The notes under the pieces are model-generated. The model saw nothing but the letters and a program-made list of their open reading frames with translations, was not told the origin of the DNA and made no database searches. From Glaciecola sp048820975 (GTDB lineage Bacteria > Pseudomonadota > Gammaproteobacteria > Enterobacterales > Alteromonadaceae): DNA of 64,000 nt. Both the position numbers and the translations under genes were made by a program. Numbering within the stretch: the first letter of the stretch is position 1; every line of letters begins with the position of its first letter. Shown piece after piece: positions 8,939-16,986 of the stretch. The stretch lies in assembly GCF_048820975.1 (NCBI RefSeq), contig NZ_JBMEUF010000001.1, forward strand, positions 1,488,001 through 1,552,000, written 5' to 3'.

Positions 8939-10003
8939 TTATTGTTTTGTATCTACCATATGCCTTGCTAAAAAATCATTAAGTAACATCAACATTTGGG
9001 CATGTAGGGGGTTATATGTGGGTAGCGCACATCGTTCTGACTGATTCACCTGCGTTTTATCAAACTGCAGCCCTATTAGTTGAACTTGGCTAATAGGGAC
9101 ATTTGCATGGCACAAGTCATAAGACTCATCAATCTTAAATACCACATGCTCTCCCTTTAGCTGCTCGGTTAATGATTCAACTCCCTCAAATGGCGTGACC
9201 GTATCGGCCATAGAGTGAGCTGCAAAAATGGGTAAAGTAATTTGCACATCGTTATCTTTATCCTCTTCAAGTTTAGCACGAACATCACGTATTACATCCA
9301 TCAGTACCAAGGCAGAATATCCGGCTACACTTGGATATTTGTAAGGGTGTGGCCCCATTGTTTCGTAGTCTCCGTCTATCCATTTCGCGAGGCTTTTAAT
9401 TCCCCAAATCTTTGATAAGGTTTCGGCCGAGCTACTAAGAGCCAAGGCGCCCGAAAATAATACCAAGGCGTTTACTTCTTCGGGATGATTAAGTGCATAG
9501 CGCGTAGCTAGGGCGCCGCCAGTTGAAAAGCCGCCCAAGGCCAAGGGGCCATCAAATGTTTTGGCGAACGCTATAATTTGGTCAAAATGTGCATACCAAC
9601 GCTGTTGAAGTTTGTCATCGCGCATATCGAAACTTGCATCTTTTTTACCGTGCCCAGAATTAAGCGGTAAAATGACCACATATCCTTGTTTCTGTAAAAA
9701 TTCACCTGGAGAACTTACGAAAAAAGGAGAATCACTAAGGCCATGTAAAATAACGACTACGCCTTTTGACGTCCCTTTTGGCAATAATACCATTGGCGCG
9801 TGGCCATCGTTTTTTAAAGATTTTGAACACAAGCCATATTCAAGGGCCGTATTCTTAGAACACGCATATACGCCATTTAACTCATCGCTATAAATATTCG
9901 AAAATTGTTTTTTTTGCTCCAATGTAAGCGTTTCGGCATGCGCACTTGAAACACTCACAAAAAAGGCAGCAAATGCTGCCTTTAATCCATTAACTAAGGT
10001 CAT
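8939..10003 (-). CDS. Secreted alpha/beta-hydrolase (esterase/lysophospholipase-like)
   Basis: A 354-residue protein with a likely Sec signal peptide (cleavage near AHA-E, residues 21-24), so probably periplasmic or secreted. The alpha/beta-hydrolase fold is indicated by the oxyanion-hole segment HGLSDSP (87-93) and the nucleophile elbow GFSTGG with Ser-160. Candidate acid and base residues lie in AHSMADTVTP and DLCHAN. The substrate cannot be told from sequence; carboxylesterase or monoglyceride-lipase-like activity is a guess. It starts 17 bases after the Prx-Grx stop and is probably the last gene of that transcription unit. Confidence 0.75.
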   Translation of the reverse strand: MTLVNGLKAAFAAFFVSVSSAHAETLTLEQKKQFSNIYSDELNGVYACSKNTALEYGLCSKSLKNDGHAPMVLLPKGTSKGVVVILHGLSDSPFFVSSPGEFLQKQGYVVILPLNSGHGKKDASFDMRDDKLQQRWYAHFDQIIAFAKTFDGPLALGGFSTGGALATRYALNHPEEVNALVLFSGALALSSSAETLSKIWGIKSLAKWIDGDYETMGPHPYKYPSVAGYSALVLMDVIRDVRAKLEEDKDNDVQITLPIFAAHSMADTVTPFEGVESLTEQLKGEHVVFKIDESYDLCHANVPISQVQLIGLQFDKTQVNQSERCALPTYNPLHAQMLMLLNDFLARHMVDTKQ

Positions 10004-10020
10004 GTTAAGTCTCGTTAGTA

Positions 10021-10764
10021 TTATTCAAAGTAGGCAGCAAGGTCGTCGCTTCCACCTATATGCTTACCACCAATAAATACTTGAGGCACTGTATCACGAC
10101 CACTAATTGCTTTTAAAGAAGCTAGAGACGCGCCTTTACCTAGCACTATTTCTTCGTAAGTGAAGCCTTTGTCACTTAATAGTGCTTTAGCTTTATCACA
10201 GAATGGGCAGCCAGGCTTAGTGAATAAAGAAACTTCCTGCGGGGCTTTTTCGCCCGGAGAAAGATAATCTAACATAGTATCGGCATCTGATACTTCAAAC
10301 GGGTCACCCGGTTGATTCGGTTCAATGAACATTTTTTTAACCACACCGTTTTCAACAAGCATAGAATAACGCCAGCTGCGCTTACCAAAGCCAATATCTG
10401 ATTTATCAACCAACATGCCCATACCATCGGTAAATTGTCCGTTGCCATCAGGCACTACCGTAATATTTTCAGCTTCTTGGTCAGCTAACCAAGAATTCAT
10501 AACAAAAGTATCGTTTACCGACATACATACAATGTCATCAACGCCTAGCTTTTTAAACACTCCTGCCAATTGATTATAACGGGGTAAGTGAGTAGACGAA
10601 CACGTTGGCGTAAATGCGCCCGGTAAAGAAAAAACAATGACTTTTTTGTTGCTAAAAAGCGCGTCGGTAGTAAGCGTTTTCCACTCTTCACCTACACGTG
10701 TTGGCCAACTAACTTTTGGTACGCTTTCACCTACTTTGCTCGGCATATCTACAGGATGTGTCAT
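10021..10764 (-). CDS. Peroxiredoxin-glutaredoxin fusion protein
   Basis: A hybrid Prx5/Grx enzyme that reduces hydrogen peroxide and alkyl hydroperoxides using glutathione, the C-terminal glutaredoxin recycling the N-terminal peroxiredoxin. The peroxiredoxin half (about residues 10-165) has the peroxidatic motif PGAFTPTC with Cys-55. The glutaredoxin half (about 175-247) has CPFC at 186-189 and the TVPQVFIGG block. Length (247) is typical of such fusions in Haemophilus and marine bacteria. It starts 8 bases after prsR and lies in the same one-direction block as oxyR, which fits OxyR control, although no operator was identified. Confidence 0.93.
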   Translation of the reverse strand: MTHPVDMPSKVGESVPKVSWPTRVGEEWKTLTTDALFSNKKVIVFSLPGAFTPTCSSTHLPRYNQLAGVFKKLGVDDIVCMSVNDTFVMNSWLADQEAENITVVPDGNGQFTDGMGMLVDKSDIGFGKRSWRYSMLVENGVVKKMFIEPNQPGDPFEVSDADTMLDYLSPGEKAPQEVSLFTKPGCPFCDKAKALLSDKGFTYEEIVLGKGASLASLKAISGRDTVPQVFIGGKHIGGSDDLAAYFE

Positions 10765-10772
10765 ATTGTCTC

Positions 10773-12140
10773 CTAAGTATTGTTTTTTAAATCTTCTAAA
10801 TGATATTTATCTATTAACGAATACAACGTAGGGCGAGTAACTCCCAGTAATTCAGCCGCTTTCGACATATTTTGTTCAGCCTGATGATAGGCCTTTCTAA
10901 TTGCCTTGCTCTCGGCATTTTCTCGCACTTCACGTAAATTAAACACGAGTTCTTCTTTCGGTGCGCTTGTGTTAGTTAAATCTAAATCAACGGCGTCAAC
11001 ATAACTGCCCTCGGCTAGCACAACGGCCGATTTAATCTTATTTTGTAATTCGCGAATATTGCCAGGCCAAGAATGATTTAACATGGCATTAATAGCTTCT
11101 TGGCTGAAGCCTTTAACACTTGATTTATAATCTTGAGCATACATATTTAAAAAGGTTTTTGCTAGCAATACTACATCATCATCACGGTCTTTTAGGGGCG
11201 GAATCATAATATTTATTTCGCCCACTCTGTAAAACAAATCTTCGCGGAAAGATTGGTCTTTAACCATTTCAGGAATGTCACGGTGAGTTGCACAAATAAC
11301 ACGTACATCTACTGGAATTTCATTGCGTCCACCAATGCGCTCAATCACTCGCTCTTGTAAGAAACGCAATAGTTTGGCTTGTAAGCCCATGGGCATATCA
11401 CCAATTTCATCTAAAAACAGTGTGCCCTTTTGCGCAGTCTCTATTTTACCAATAACCGTTTTATTCGCGCCGGTGAATGAACCTTTCTCATGCCCGAACA
11501 ATTCACTTTCAAGTAAATTTTCTGGAATAGATGCACAGTTAATAGCAATAAAGGGTTCATCTTTACGATTACTGTGTTCATGAATACTTCGCGCAAATAC
11601 TTCTTTACCGGTGCCACTTTCACCTAGTAGCAGAATACTGATGTCTGTTTGCGCTATTTTCTCGGCTTTTCGGCTCGCACCTACAATTGCGTCACTGTTG
11701 CCTACAATTCGCCCCATACTCGTTTGCGCTTTACCCAACATCCTATTTTCGAATTCAAGTTCAGCTAAACTTAAAGCACGCTCAATCAGTAAGTTTATAA
11801 TGTCACTATCAATAGGTTTTTGATAAAAGTCATAAGCACCTAACTTAACGGCATCTAAAGCTATTTGTTTTTCATTGTTTCCAGTAACAACAATAACCTT
11901 AGTGTGGGGGGCTAATGAGAGTATTTCTTGTAAGGCTAATAAGCCTTCTGAAGCATTAGTTGGGTCAGGGGGAAGGCCAAGATCTAGCGTAACCACACTA
12001 GGTTCTACGCGTCGAAGTTGCGAGATTGCAGATGGCCTGTCTGAAGCAAATGTTACATCAAAATCAGTCAAAGCCCATTTCAGTTGTTTTTGAATCCCTA
12101 AGTCATCATCTACGACCAGTACTTTTCCTTTCTTACTCAT
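10773..12140 (-). CDS. prsR: PrsR-type sigma54-dependent response regulator
   Basis: Response regulator of the PrsK/PrsR pair associated with PEP-CTERM/exosortase and exopolysaccharide systems. Starting at the ATG at 12140 (455 residues) it has a receiver domain with phospho-acceptor Asp-53, an AAA+ sigma54-activator domain with Walker A GESGTGKE (172-179) and the sigma54-contact loop GSFTGA (219-224, usually GAFTGA), and a Fis-like C-terminal helix-turn-helix. I chose 12140 because it overlaps the prsK stop as ATGA; an upstream in-frame ATG at 12185 would add a basic 15-residue tail before the receiver fold. Its targets are unknown; no exosortase gene is in the window. Confidence 0.88.
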   Translation of the reverse strand: MSKKGKVLVVDDDLGIQKQLKWALTDFDVTFASDRPSAISQLRRVEPSVVTLDLGLPPDPTNASEGLLALQEILSLAPHTKVIVVTGNNEKQIALDAVKLGAYDFYQKPIDSDIINLLIERALSLAELEFENRMLGKAQTSMGRIVGNSDAIVGASRKAEKIAQTDISILLLGESGTGKEVFARSIHEHSNRKDEPFIAINCASIPENLLESELFGHEKGSFTGANKTVIGKIETAQKGTLFLDEIGDMPMGLQAKLLRFLQERVIERIGGRNEIPVDVRVICATHRDIPEMVKDQSFREDLFYRVGEINIMIPPLKDRDDDVVLLAKTFLNMYAQDYKSSVKGFSQEAINAMLNHSWPGNIRELQNKIKSAVVLAEGSYVDAVDLDLTNTSAPKEELVFNLREVRENAESKAIRKAYHQAEQNMSKAAELLGVTRPTLYSLIDKYHLEDLKNNT

Positions 12141-14182
12141 TTGTCTTCTTCGTCCTTTGCGTCTGGAATGTAAAGAGTAAAGCAACTGCCTTTACCTAAT
12201 TCACTTTTTACCACTAGATTGCCACCAATGCTTTGTAAAAAGTTTTTTGCATCATAAGCACCAACTCCCATACCTGCATTCCCTTTAGTTGTTTCAAATG
12301 GTGTAAACAATCTTTCTTCTATAAAAGATTGTGACATACCTTCACCATTGTCAATAATGTTAATCATAATCTGATGCGATTGTTGAGTTGCATCAATTGA
12401 TATATCACCATTGTTATCGGTTGCTTGCTGAGCATTATTAATTAAATGATACAAAACATTGGCAAATTTCTCTGCATCTATAGAAACCATAACATTTTTT
12501 TCACCGGTAAACTGAGGTATAGGCAATAAGCCTTGGCATTTTGATTCAATGACCGATTCAATTAATTGTGAAACATTTACCGCTTCGGTATTCGTGTTTT
12601 GATCAATTGACTTATCCATTAACTGCTTAAGCATATTATCCATACGTGCTTTTGTATGCTCTAAGGTTTCAAAAGTATCATCAATAAATTCTGGATTTGA
12701 TTTATGTTGTTTTGCATTGGCTAGGAGCAAATTAATTTGTGCCAGCACGTTTTTAAGATCATGTACTACAAACGCCGACATTCTATTAAATGCGGCAAAT
12801 TTTGCATTTTCAGATAATGTTTGATTACTTTCAGCCTGAAAAATAAAGTGAGCGGTTTGCTCGGTTACGGCAAGTAGGTAATCGCGAATTTCCCAGTTCA
12901 AGGTGTGTTTGTCAGCGGTTTTGGTATTTACGCACACCATTCCCCATAGTGAATTGTTGTTATAAACGGGGATCATGAAATGAAAGGGATAATTAGCTAT
13001 CATATTGTTTCGATTATCAATATCAGCGTACATTTCGGGTTTAATACGCATTTCATCAAAATCTATAATCCAGTCTTTTTTAGTAAAGTATGTGCGTAAA
13101 TGATGGCTATAAGACTCAATTATTTCTAGCTCACTAGCTTGCACGTTCCCTATACTCGCCACACAGGAAGTAAGGTTATTTTCAAGCTTAAATAATAAGC
13201 CTTGTTCATACTTAATGCCCTGCACCCAACCCACAAGTGCTGTGTGATAAATATCAGCTAGAGATTTATTTTCCGCTGACAAGGTTTTTGTCAAGGCTAG
13301 CCACTCTACTCTGTAGTCAAATTGGTTAGCATAGAAATTTTTGGTGATAAATACTTTTAGTTTAGTCCTAAATTCATTGGATAAAAACAAACTTGCCAGC
13401 AATACAATAGAAATTAGAAATAACACTATTTGAATAGGCACGCCCCACTGCCCACCAAAGTATTTCACCATATATCCAAGCAATGCCATGATCATCAGGT
13501 ATGCGCCTGATAGCATTAACAGCGTACTATGGAGCACCACTTCCCGTGACACAAATATGTCAATCCCCCATTGCTGTATGCGGCGAATAGCTAGAATCAG
13601 AAAAGGTAAAAGGGCTAAATAGATATATCCGCGAGCCGCAAAGAAGCTCCAATTCAAGTTATTTACCATAGCTGCATTAGCGTAGGTAAAAAAGTCGAAC
13701 GTGGTAAGCGCGCCTAAATAAATAATGAGGGGTTTGTATGCCCATTTTTGCTCACCCGCTTGACGAAAAACCTGTTCTAACACAACCAGCATCTGAACGG
13801 TTACTAACGTAAATATAAGATATTGCAGAGAAGGTGAAAATGGATTGAATACAGATATTGCTACCGACAGAGTGGGCAGAATCATCATTATTAAGGGTAT
13901 GGGCCGGCTGAACATTTGCCAAACCGAGGTAAACTCTTTGTGTAGGCATGCGCCTAAAAACAAGGTCCAAATCCATAGGCGAACACTATCGAGTTGTGCA
14001 TATTGAGATATGTCAGTAACCCACCCCACAAGGCTGATATGCGCTACTGACCACAAGCAGGTTATGGTGGTGGCCGCTAATAGCAATGTTTTAGCAAGGC
14101 CTGCTTTCCTGACCACCATTAGCAAAAATATAAGCACTAAATAACCGGCAGCGGTTAATCCATAACCAATATCAAATATCAA
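12137..14182 (-). CDS. prsK: PrsK-type membrane histidine kinase
   Basis: Sensor kinase partner of PrsR. The N-terminal ~300 residues are a run of about nine or ten hydrophobic segments, followed by a GAF-like region, a dimerisation helix with HDLKN (phospho-acceptor His-474 by the start used here), and a HATPase domain with an NNAQQA N box, DNGEGM G1 box and GMGVGAYDAK. I prefer the TTG start at 14182: AAGGTAAG lies just upstream and the FabH-like stop ends only 5 bases before it. An ATG at 14242 would add 20 residues but overlap that gene by 55 bases. The stimulus is unknown. Confidence 0.85.
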   Translation of the reverse strand: MIFDIGYGLTAAGYLVLIFLLMVVRKAGLAKTLLLAATTITCLWSVAHISLVGWVTDISQYAQLDSVRLWIWTLFLGACLHKEFTSVWQMFSRPIPLIMMILPTLSVAISVFNPFSPSLQYLIFTLVTVQMLVVLEQVFRQAGEQKWAYKPLIIYLGALTTFDFFTYANAAMVNNLNWSFFAARGYIYLALLPFLILAIRRIQQWGIDIFVSREVVLHSTLLMLSGAYLMIMALLGYMVKYFGGQWGVPIQIVLFLISIVLLASLFLSNEFRTKLKVFITKNFYANQFDYRVEWLALTKTLSAENKSLADIYHTALVGWVQGIKYEQGLLFKLENNLTSCVASIGNVQASELEIIESYSHHLRTYFTKKDWIIDFDEMRIKPEMYADIDNRNNMIANYPFHFMIPVYNNNSLWGMVCVNTKTADKHTLNWEIRDYLLAVTEQTAHFIFQAESNQTLSENAKFAAFNRMSAFVVHDLKNVLAQINLLLANAKQHKSNPEFIDDTFETLEHTKARMDNMLKQLMDKSIDQNTNTEAVNVSQLIESVIESKCQGLLPIPQFTGEKNVMVSIDAEKFANVLYHLINNAQQATDNNGDISIDATQQSHQIMINIIDNGEGMSQSFIEERLFTPFETTKGNAGMGVGAYDAKNFLQSIGGNLVVKSELGKGSCFTLYIPDAKDEEDK

Positions 14183-14187
14183 ACGTC

Positions 14188-15309
14188 TTACCTTTTTTGA
14201 AGCAACAAGCTTCCTATTGAATAACCGGCTCCAAACGAACACAAAATACCGTAGTCACCCGCAACTAAGTCTTCATTATACAAATTAAACGCAATCACTG
14301 AACCCGCGGATGCAGTGTTTGCATAGCGGTCAAGGACAACTGGCGCTTCATCTAAATTAGCCTCGCGTCCTAATAAACGCTTACTAATAAGCGTGTTCAT
14401 ATTTATATTTGCTTGGTGCAACCACCATCTACGCAGGTTTTCGGGCACTAATTCGTGCTTAGCTAAATGTTCCGTAATATGTTGCGCCGCTAGCGGGCAA
14501 ACTTCTTTAAATACCTTGCGTCCTTCCTGATGAAATAGCTTATCAGGTCCGTATGGGTCAGCGTCAGTGGCATGCGACATATACCCAAAGTTTGAGCGAA
14601 TAGTATTTGAAAATTTCGTTAAGGCTTTAGTGCTTAAAATATTATACGCGTTGTCACTCGTGACTGTTTCGGCCGTTTCTAGTACGGTAGCAGTGGCCAC
14701 GTCACCAAAAATAAAATGACTGTCACGGTCTTTATAGTTTATTTGTGGCGAAACTAATTCTGGGTTAATTACCAACACAGCTTTTGCCGTTCCAGCTGCC
14801 ACCATTTCGTAAGCTCGGTGCATACCAAAGGTCGCGGCAGAGCATGCCACAAGCATATCAAAACCAAAGCCTTTGATACCCAGTTCTTCTTGTACTTCAA
14901 TCGCAATTGCTGGATATGAACGCTGAGTATATGCACATGACACAATTACCGCATCAATATCACTGGCCTGCTTATTAGCCGCCGCAAGTGCTTTTTTAGC
15001 GGCTTTAACGGCGATCTCTGCTTGTAATGATAATTCGTCGTCAGCGCGTTCTGGTAAAAGGGGACGCATTCGATGAATATCAAGCACCCCCTCTTTGCTA
15101 TAAATATAACGACTTTTAATGCCCGATGCTTTTTCTACGAATGGGGCGCTTGAATGCGGCATTGCTTCAAGCGTACCCGCTTCAATCTCGGCTTTATTTT
15201 CTTGGTTAAAATAATCGGCATATTCGTTATATGAACCAATTAATTCTTCGTTGCTGATACTGTGAGGAGGTGTCCATAAACCAGAACCGCTTAGTACAAC
15301 TTGCTGCAT
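14188..15309 (-). CDS. FabH-like beta-ketoacyl-ACP synthase III
   Basis: A thiolase-fold KAS III enzyme of 373 residues, longer than housekeeping FabH (about 320). The catalytic triad is complete: Cys-156 in VACSAAT, His-298 in LHQAN and Asn-331 in YANTASAGS. Such enzymes condense an acyl-CoA starter with malonyl-ACP. Outside a fab cluster, and translationally close to prsK, it may make a specialised acyl product such as an alkyl starter or lipid signal rather than serve bulk fatty acid synthesis; that is inference. The 137-base gap upstream may hold its own promoter. Confidence 0.82.
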   Translation of the reverse strand: MQQVVLSGSGLWTPPHSISNEELIGSYNEYADYFNQENKAEIEAGTLEAMPHSSAPFVEKASGIKSRYIYSKEGVLDIHRMRPLLPERADDELSLQAEIAVKAAKKALAAANKQASDIDAVIVSCAYTQRSYPAIAIEVQEELGIKGFGFDMLVACSAATFGMHRAYEMVAAGTAKAVLVINPELVSPQINYKDRDSHFIFGDVATATVLETAETVTSDNAYNILSTKALTKFSNTIRSNFGYMSHATDADPYGPDKLFHQEGRKVFKEVCPLAAQHITEHLAKHELVPENLRRWWLHQANINMNTLISKRLLGREANLDEAPVVLDRYANTASAGSVIAFNLYNEDLVAGDYGILCSFGAGYSIGSLLLQKR

Positions 15310-15411
15310 GATTAATCCTAATGTAGTGGCGAAAAATCACCCGTGTAAATTGATAACTGCTTTTATATAAAGAGCCTAGCTTGTTGTGCGGTCTTTATTA
15401 GCGTATCGGTA

Positions 15412-15440
15412 ATAGTAGTCTTTAGTCAGTATGGGTTCAA
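15412..15440 (-). promoter_or_regulatory. Possible promoter for the FabH-like/prsK/prsR genes
   Basis: In the 137-base gap, the minus strand shows TTGAAC (15435-15440), a 17-base spacer and TACTAT (15412-15417), each 4 of 6 to consensus. It would let the downstream genes be expressed apart from the upstream kinases. The match is modest. Confidence 0.3.
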
Positions 15441-15446
15441 GTATGT

Positions 15447-16985
15447 TTAATGAAGAGGCCACTTTATTACAAACTTAGCGCCTTTAGAGTAGCTGGTATC
15501 AAGCGTAAGGCTTCCTTGATAGCTTTCAACTATTTTGCGCGCAATGGCTAGCCCCAACCCATATACTTCAGACGCATTAGAATCTTTAGTGCTGTAAAAC
15601 AAACTGAATACTTGCTCTGCATTTTCATCAGCTATGCCTTTTCCGTTATCACATAATGTAATCACATGATGGTCCTTTTCGCTATGATAATCTATCCCAA
15701 TAGTTAGCTCATCAGTATTGCTGTGTTCAATTGCATTGCACATGATGCATTTTAAAACTGTTTTAAACGGTGGCAGCGGTATTTCAAATTTAACATCATC
15801 AATCGTCGTTCGCACATTACTTGGGGCTTTTAAGTCGCCCAGTAAATCTACTGACATAGTGGTAAGTACCACACTGCCATTTCTGTGCTTATCTCTGCCA
15901 GCGAACCAGTAGTTGTACAATGCGCCTAATAGCTTGTTTATTCGCGTTGTACGTTGAGTTAATTGCTCTACATGTTCGTGTACATCCGGTAAATCTACAT
16001 GAGCTAAATCTTCTTTCAACCACCTTAGTAGTTTCATCATAGCCAGTGCAGGAGTGCGAAGATCGGTGGCAATTAAACTTGCTATTTTATCTAAATCAGC
16101 ATTTTTCTTTTCTAGCAGCTCTATAAGTTCGTATTTTTGCGTTAAGTCATACGCCACACCAAGTATGTAGTCCTCGCCCTCACGAGTTACAAAGTGTTTC
16201 TTAGTGGTTTCTAGCACTTTTCTTTCACCGGAAGGGAAATCAATCGTTTCAACAACCCGTTTTTCGCCTTCGTTAAATGCTTGTTGATCATCTTGTAAAA
16301 ATAATTCTCGTTGCTGCGGCTCATAGTCTTCGGCCGTCGTAAAACCAATTACCTTATCTTGCATTTCTGGCGGGTAAAAAGACATAAACAAATCATTTGC
16401 AAACACAATTTTTGAATCTTTATCTTTTGCAAAAATGGCATGCGTTTGGGTGTCAGCAATGAGTATTTGCAGTTCTTTTTGGTCTTGATTTAGGCGAATA
16501 TTTTTTTGTAGCAATAATTTATCAATAATTGCATCTTCAAACATCATAAGTGCTGAACCCAGCGTTTCCCAATTTTCGCGCCTTTGCCCACCGTAGAATA
16601 CGAAATAGCCATTTATATTATTTTTTATATCACTTATTAAAAGAAATAATACAAACCCAATATCCTGTCCATCACATTGCAAGTTTACATTTTCAATTAG
16701 CGCATTATTAGACGCCGGCGTAAACCACTCAAAGCGCTTACTCAGATCTTTATTTGCCCAAAGTGAATGTAGGGCTGCTTTGTTTTGAACTTGTTCACCA
16801 ACAAAAAAATCAGCACCATCGCGGTCATTAAATAAATTAAGGTACGCACCGCTGGCACCTAGTAAATCCATCATGCGTACACATGGTTTCATCAGCAACT
16901 TTTTAAGTTGTGACTCATTTAAGCCGTATTCTTTTTGCCACGTAACATCGTGGTGCAAATTTAAAATTTCTGAAGATATTTTCAT
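15447..16985 (-). CDS. PAS sensor kinase-like protein lacking the phospho-acceptor His
   Basis: A 512-residue soluble protein with an N-terminal sensory region of GAF-like size (about 20-160), a PAS domain (about 170-285), a dimerisation helix and a C-terminal HATPase domain. The ATPase part looks intact (CNAIEHSN, DNGKGIAD, GLGLAIARKIVE). In the H box, where SHDLRTP is expected, the sequence reads ATDLRTP, so Thr-307 occupies the His position. Autophosphorylation is therefore unlikely, and it may act as an allosteric partner or non-canonical kinase. It begins one base after the hybrid kinase stop, so the two are surely co-translated. Confidence 0.85.
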   Translation of the reverse strand: MKISSEILNLHHDVTWQKEYGLNESQLKKLLMKPCVRMMDLLGASGAYLNLFNDRDGADFFVGEQVQNKAALHSLWANKDLSKRFEWFTPASNNALIENVNLQCDGQDIGFVLFLLISDIKNNINGYFVFYGGQRRENWETLGSALMMFEDAIIDKLLLQKNIRLNQDQKELQILIADTQTHAIFAKDKDSKIVFANDLFMSFYPPEMQDKVIGFTTAEDYEPQQRELFLQDDQQAFNEGEKRVVETIDFPSGERKVLETTKKHFVTREGEDYILGVAYDLTQKYELIELLEKKNADLDKIASLIATDLRTPALAMMKLLRWLKEDLAHVDLPDVHEHVEQLTQRTTRINKLLGALYNYWFAGRDKHRNGSVVLTTMSVDLLGDLKAPSNVRTTIDDVKFEIPLPPFKTVLKCIMCNAIEHSNTDELTIGIDYHSEKDHHVITLCDNGKGIADENAEQVFSLFYSTKDSNASEVYGLGLAIARKIVESYQGSLTLDTSYSKGAKFVIKWPLH

Positions 16986-16986
16986 A

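Noticed and set aside
10773..14182. Complete PEP-CTERM/exosortase system
   Set aside because: Only the regulator pair is here; no exosortase, PEP-CTERM protein or EPS genes occur in the window.
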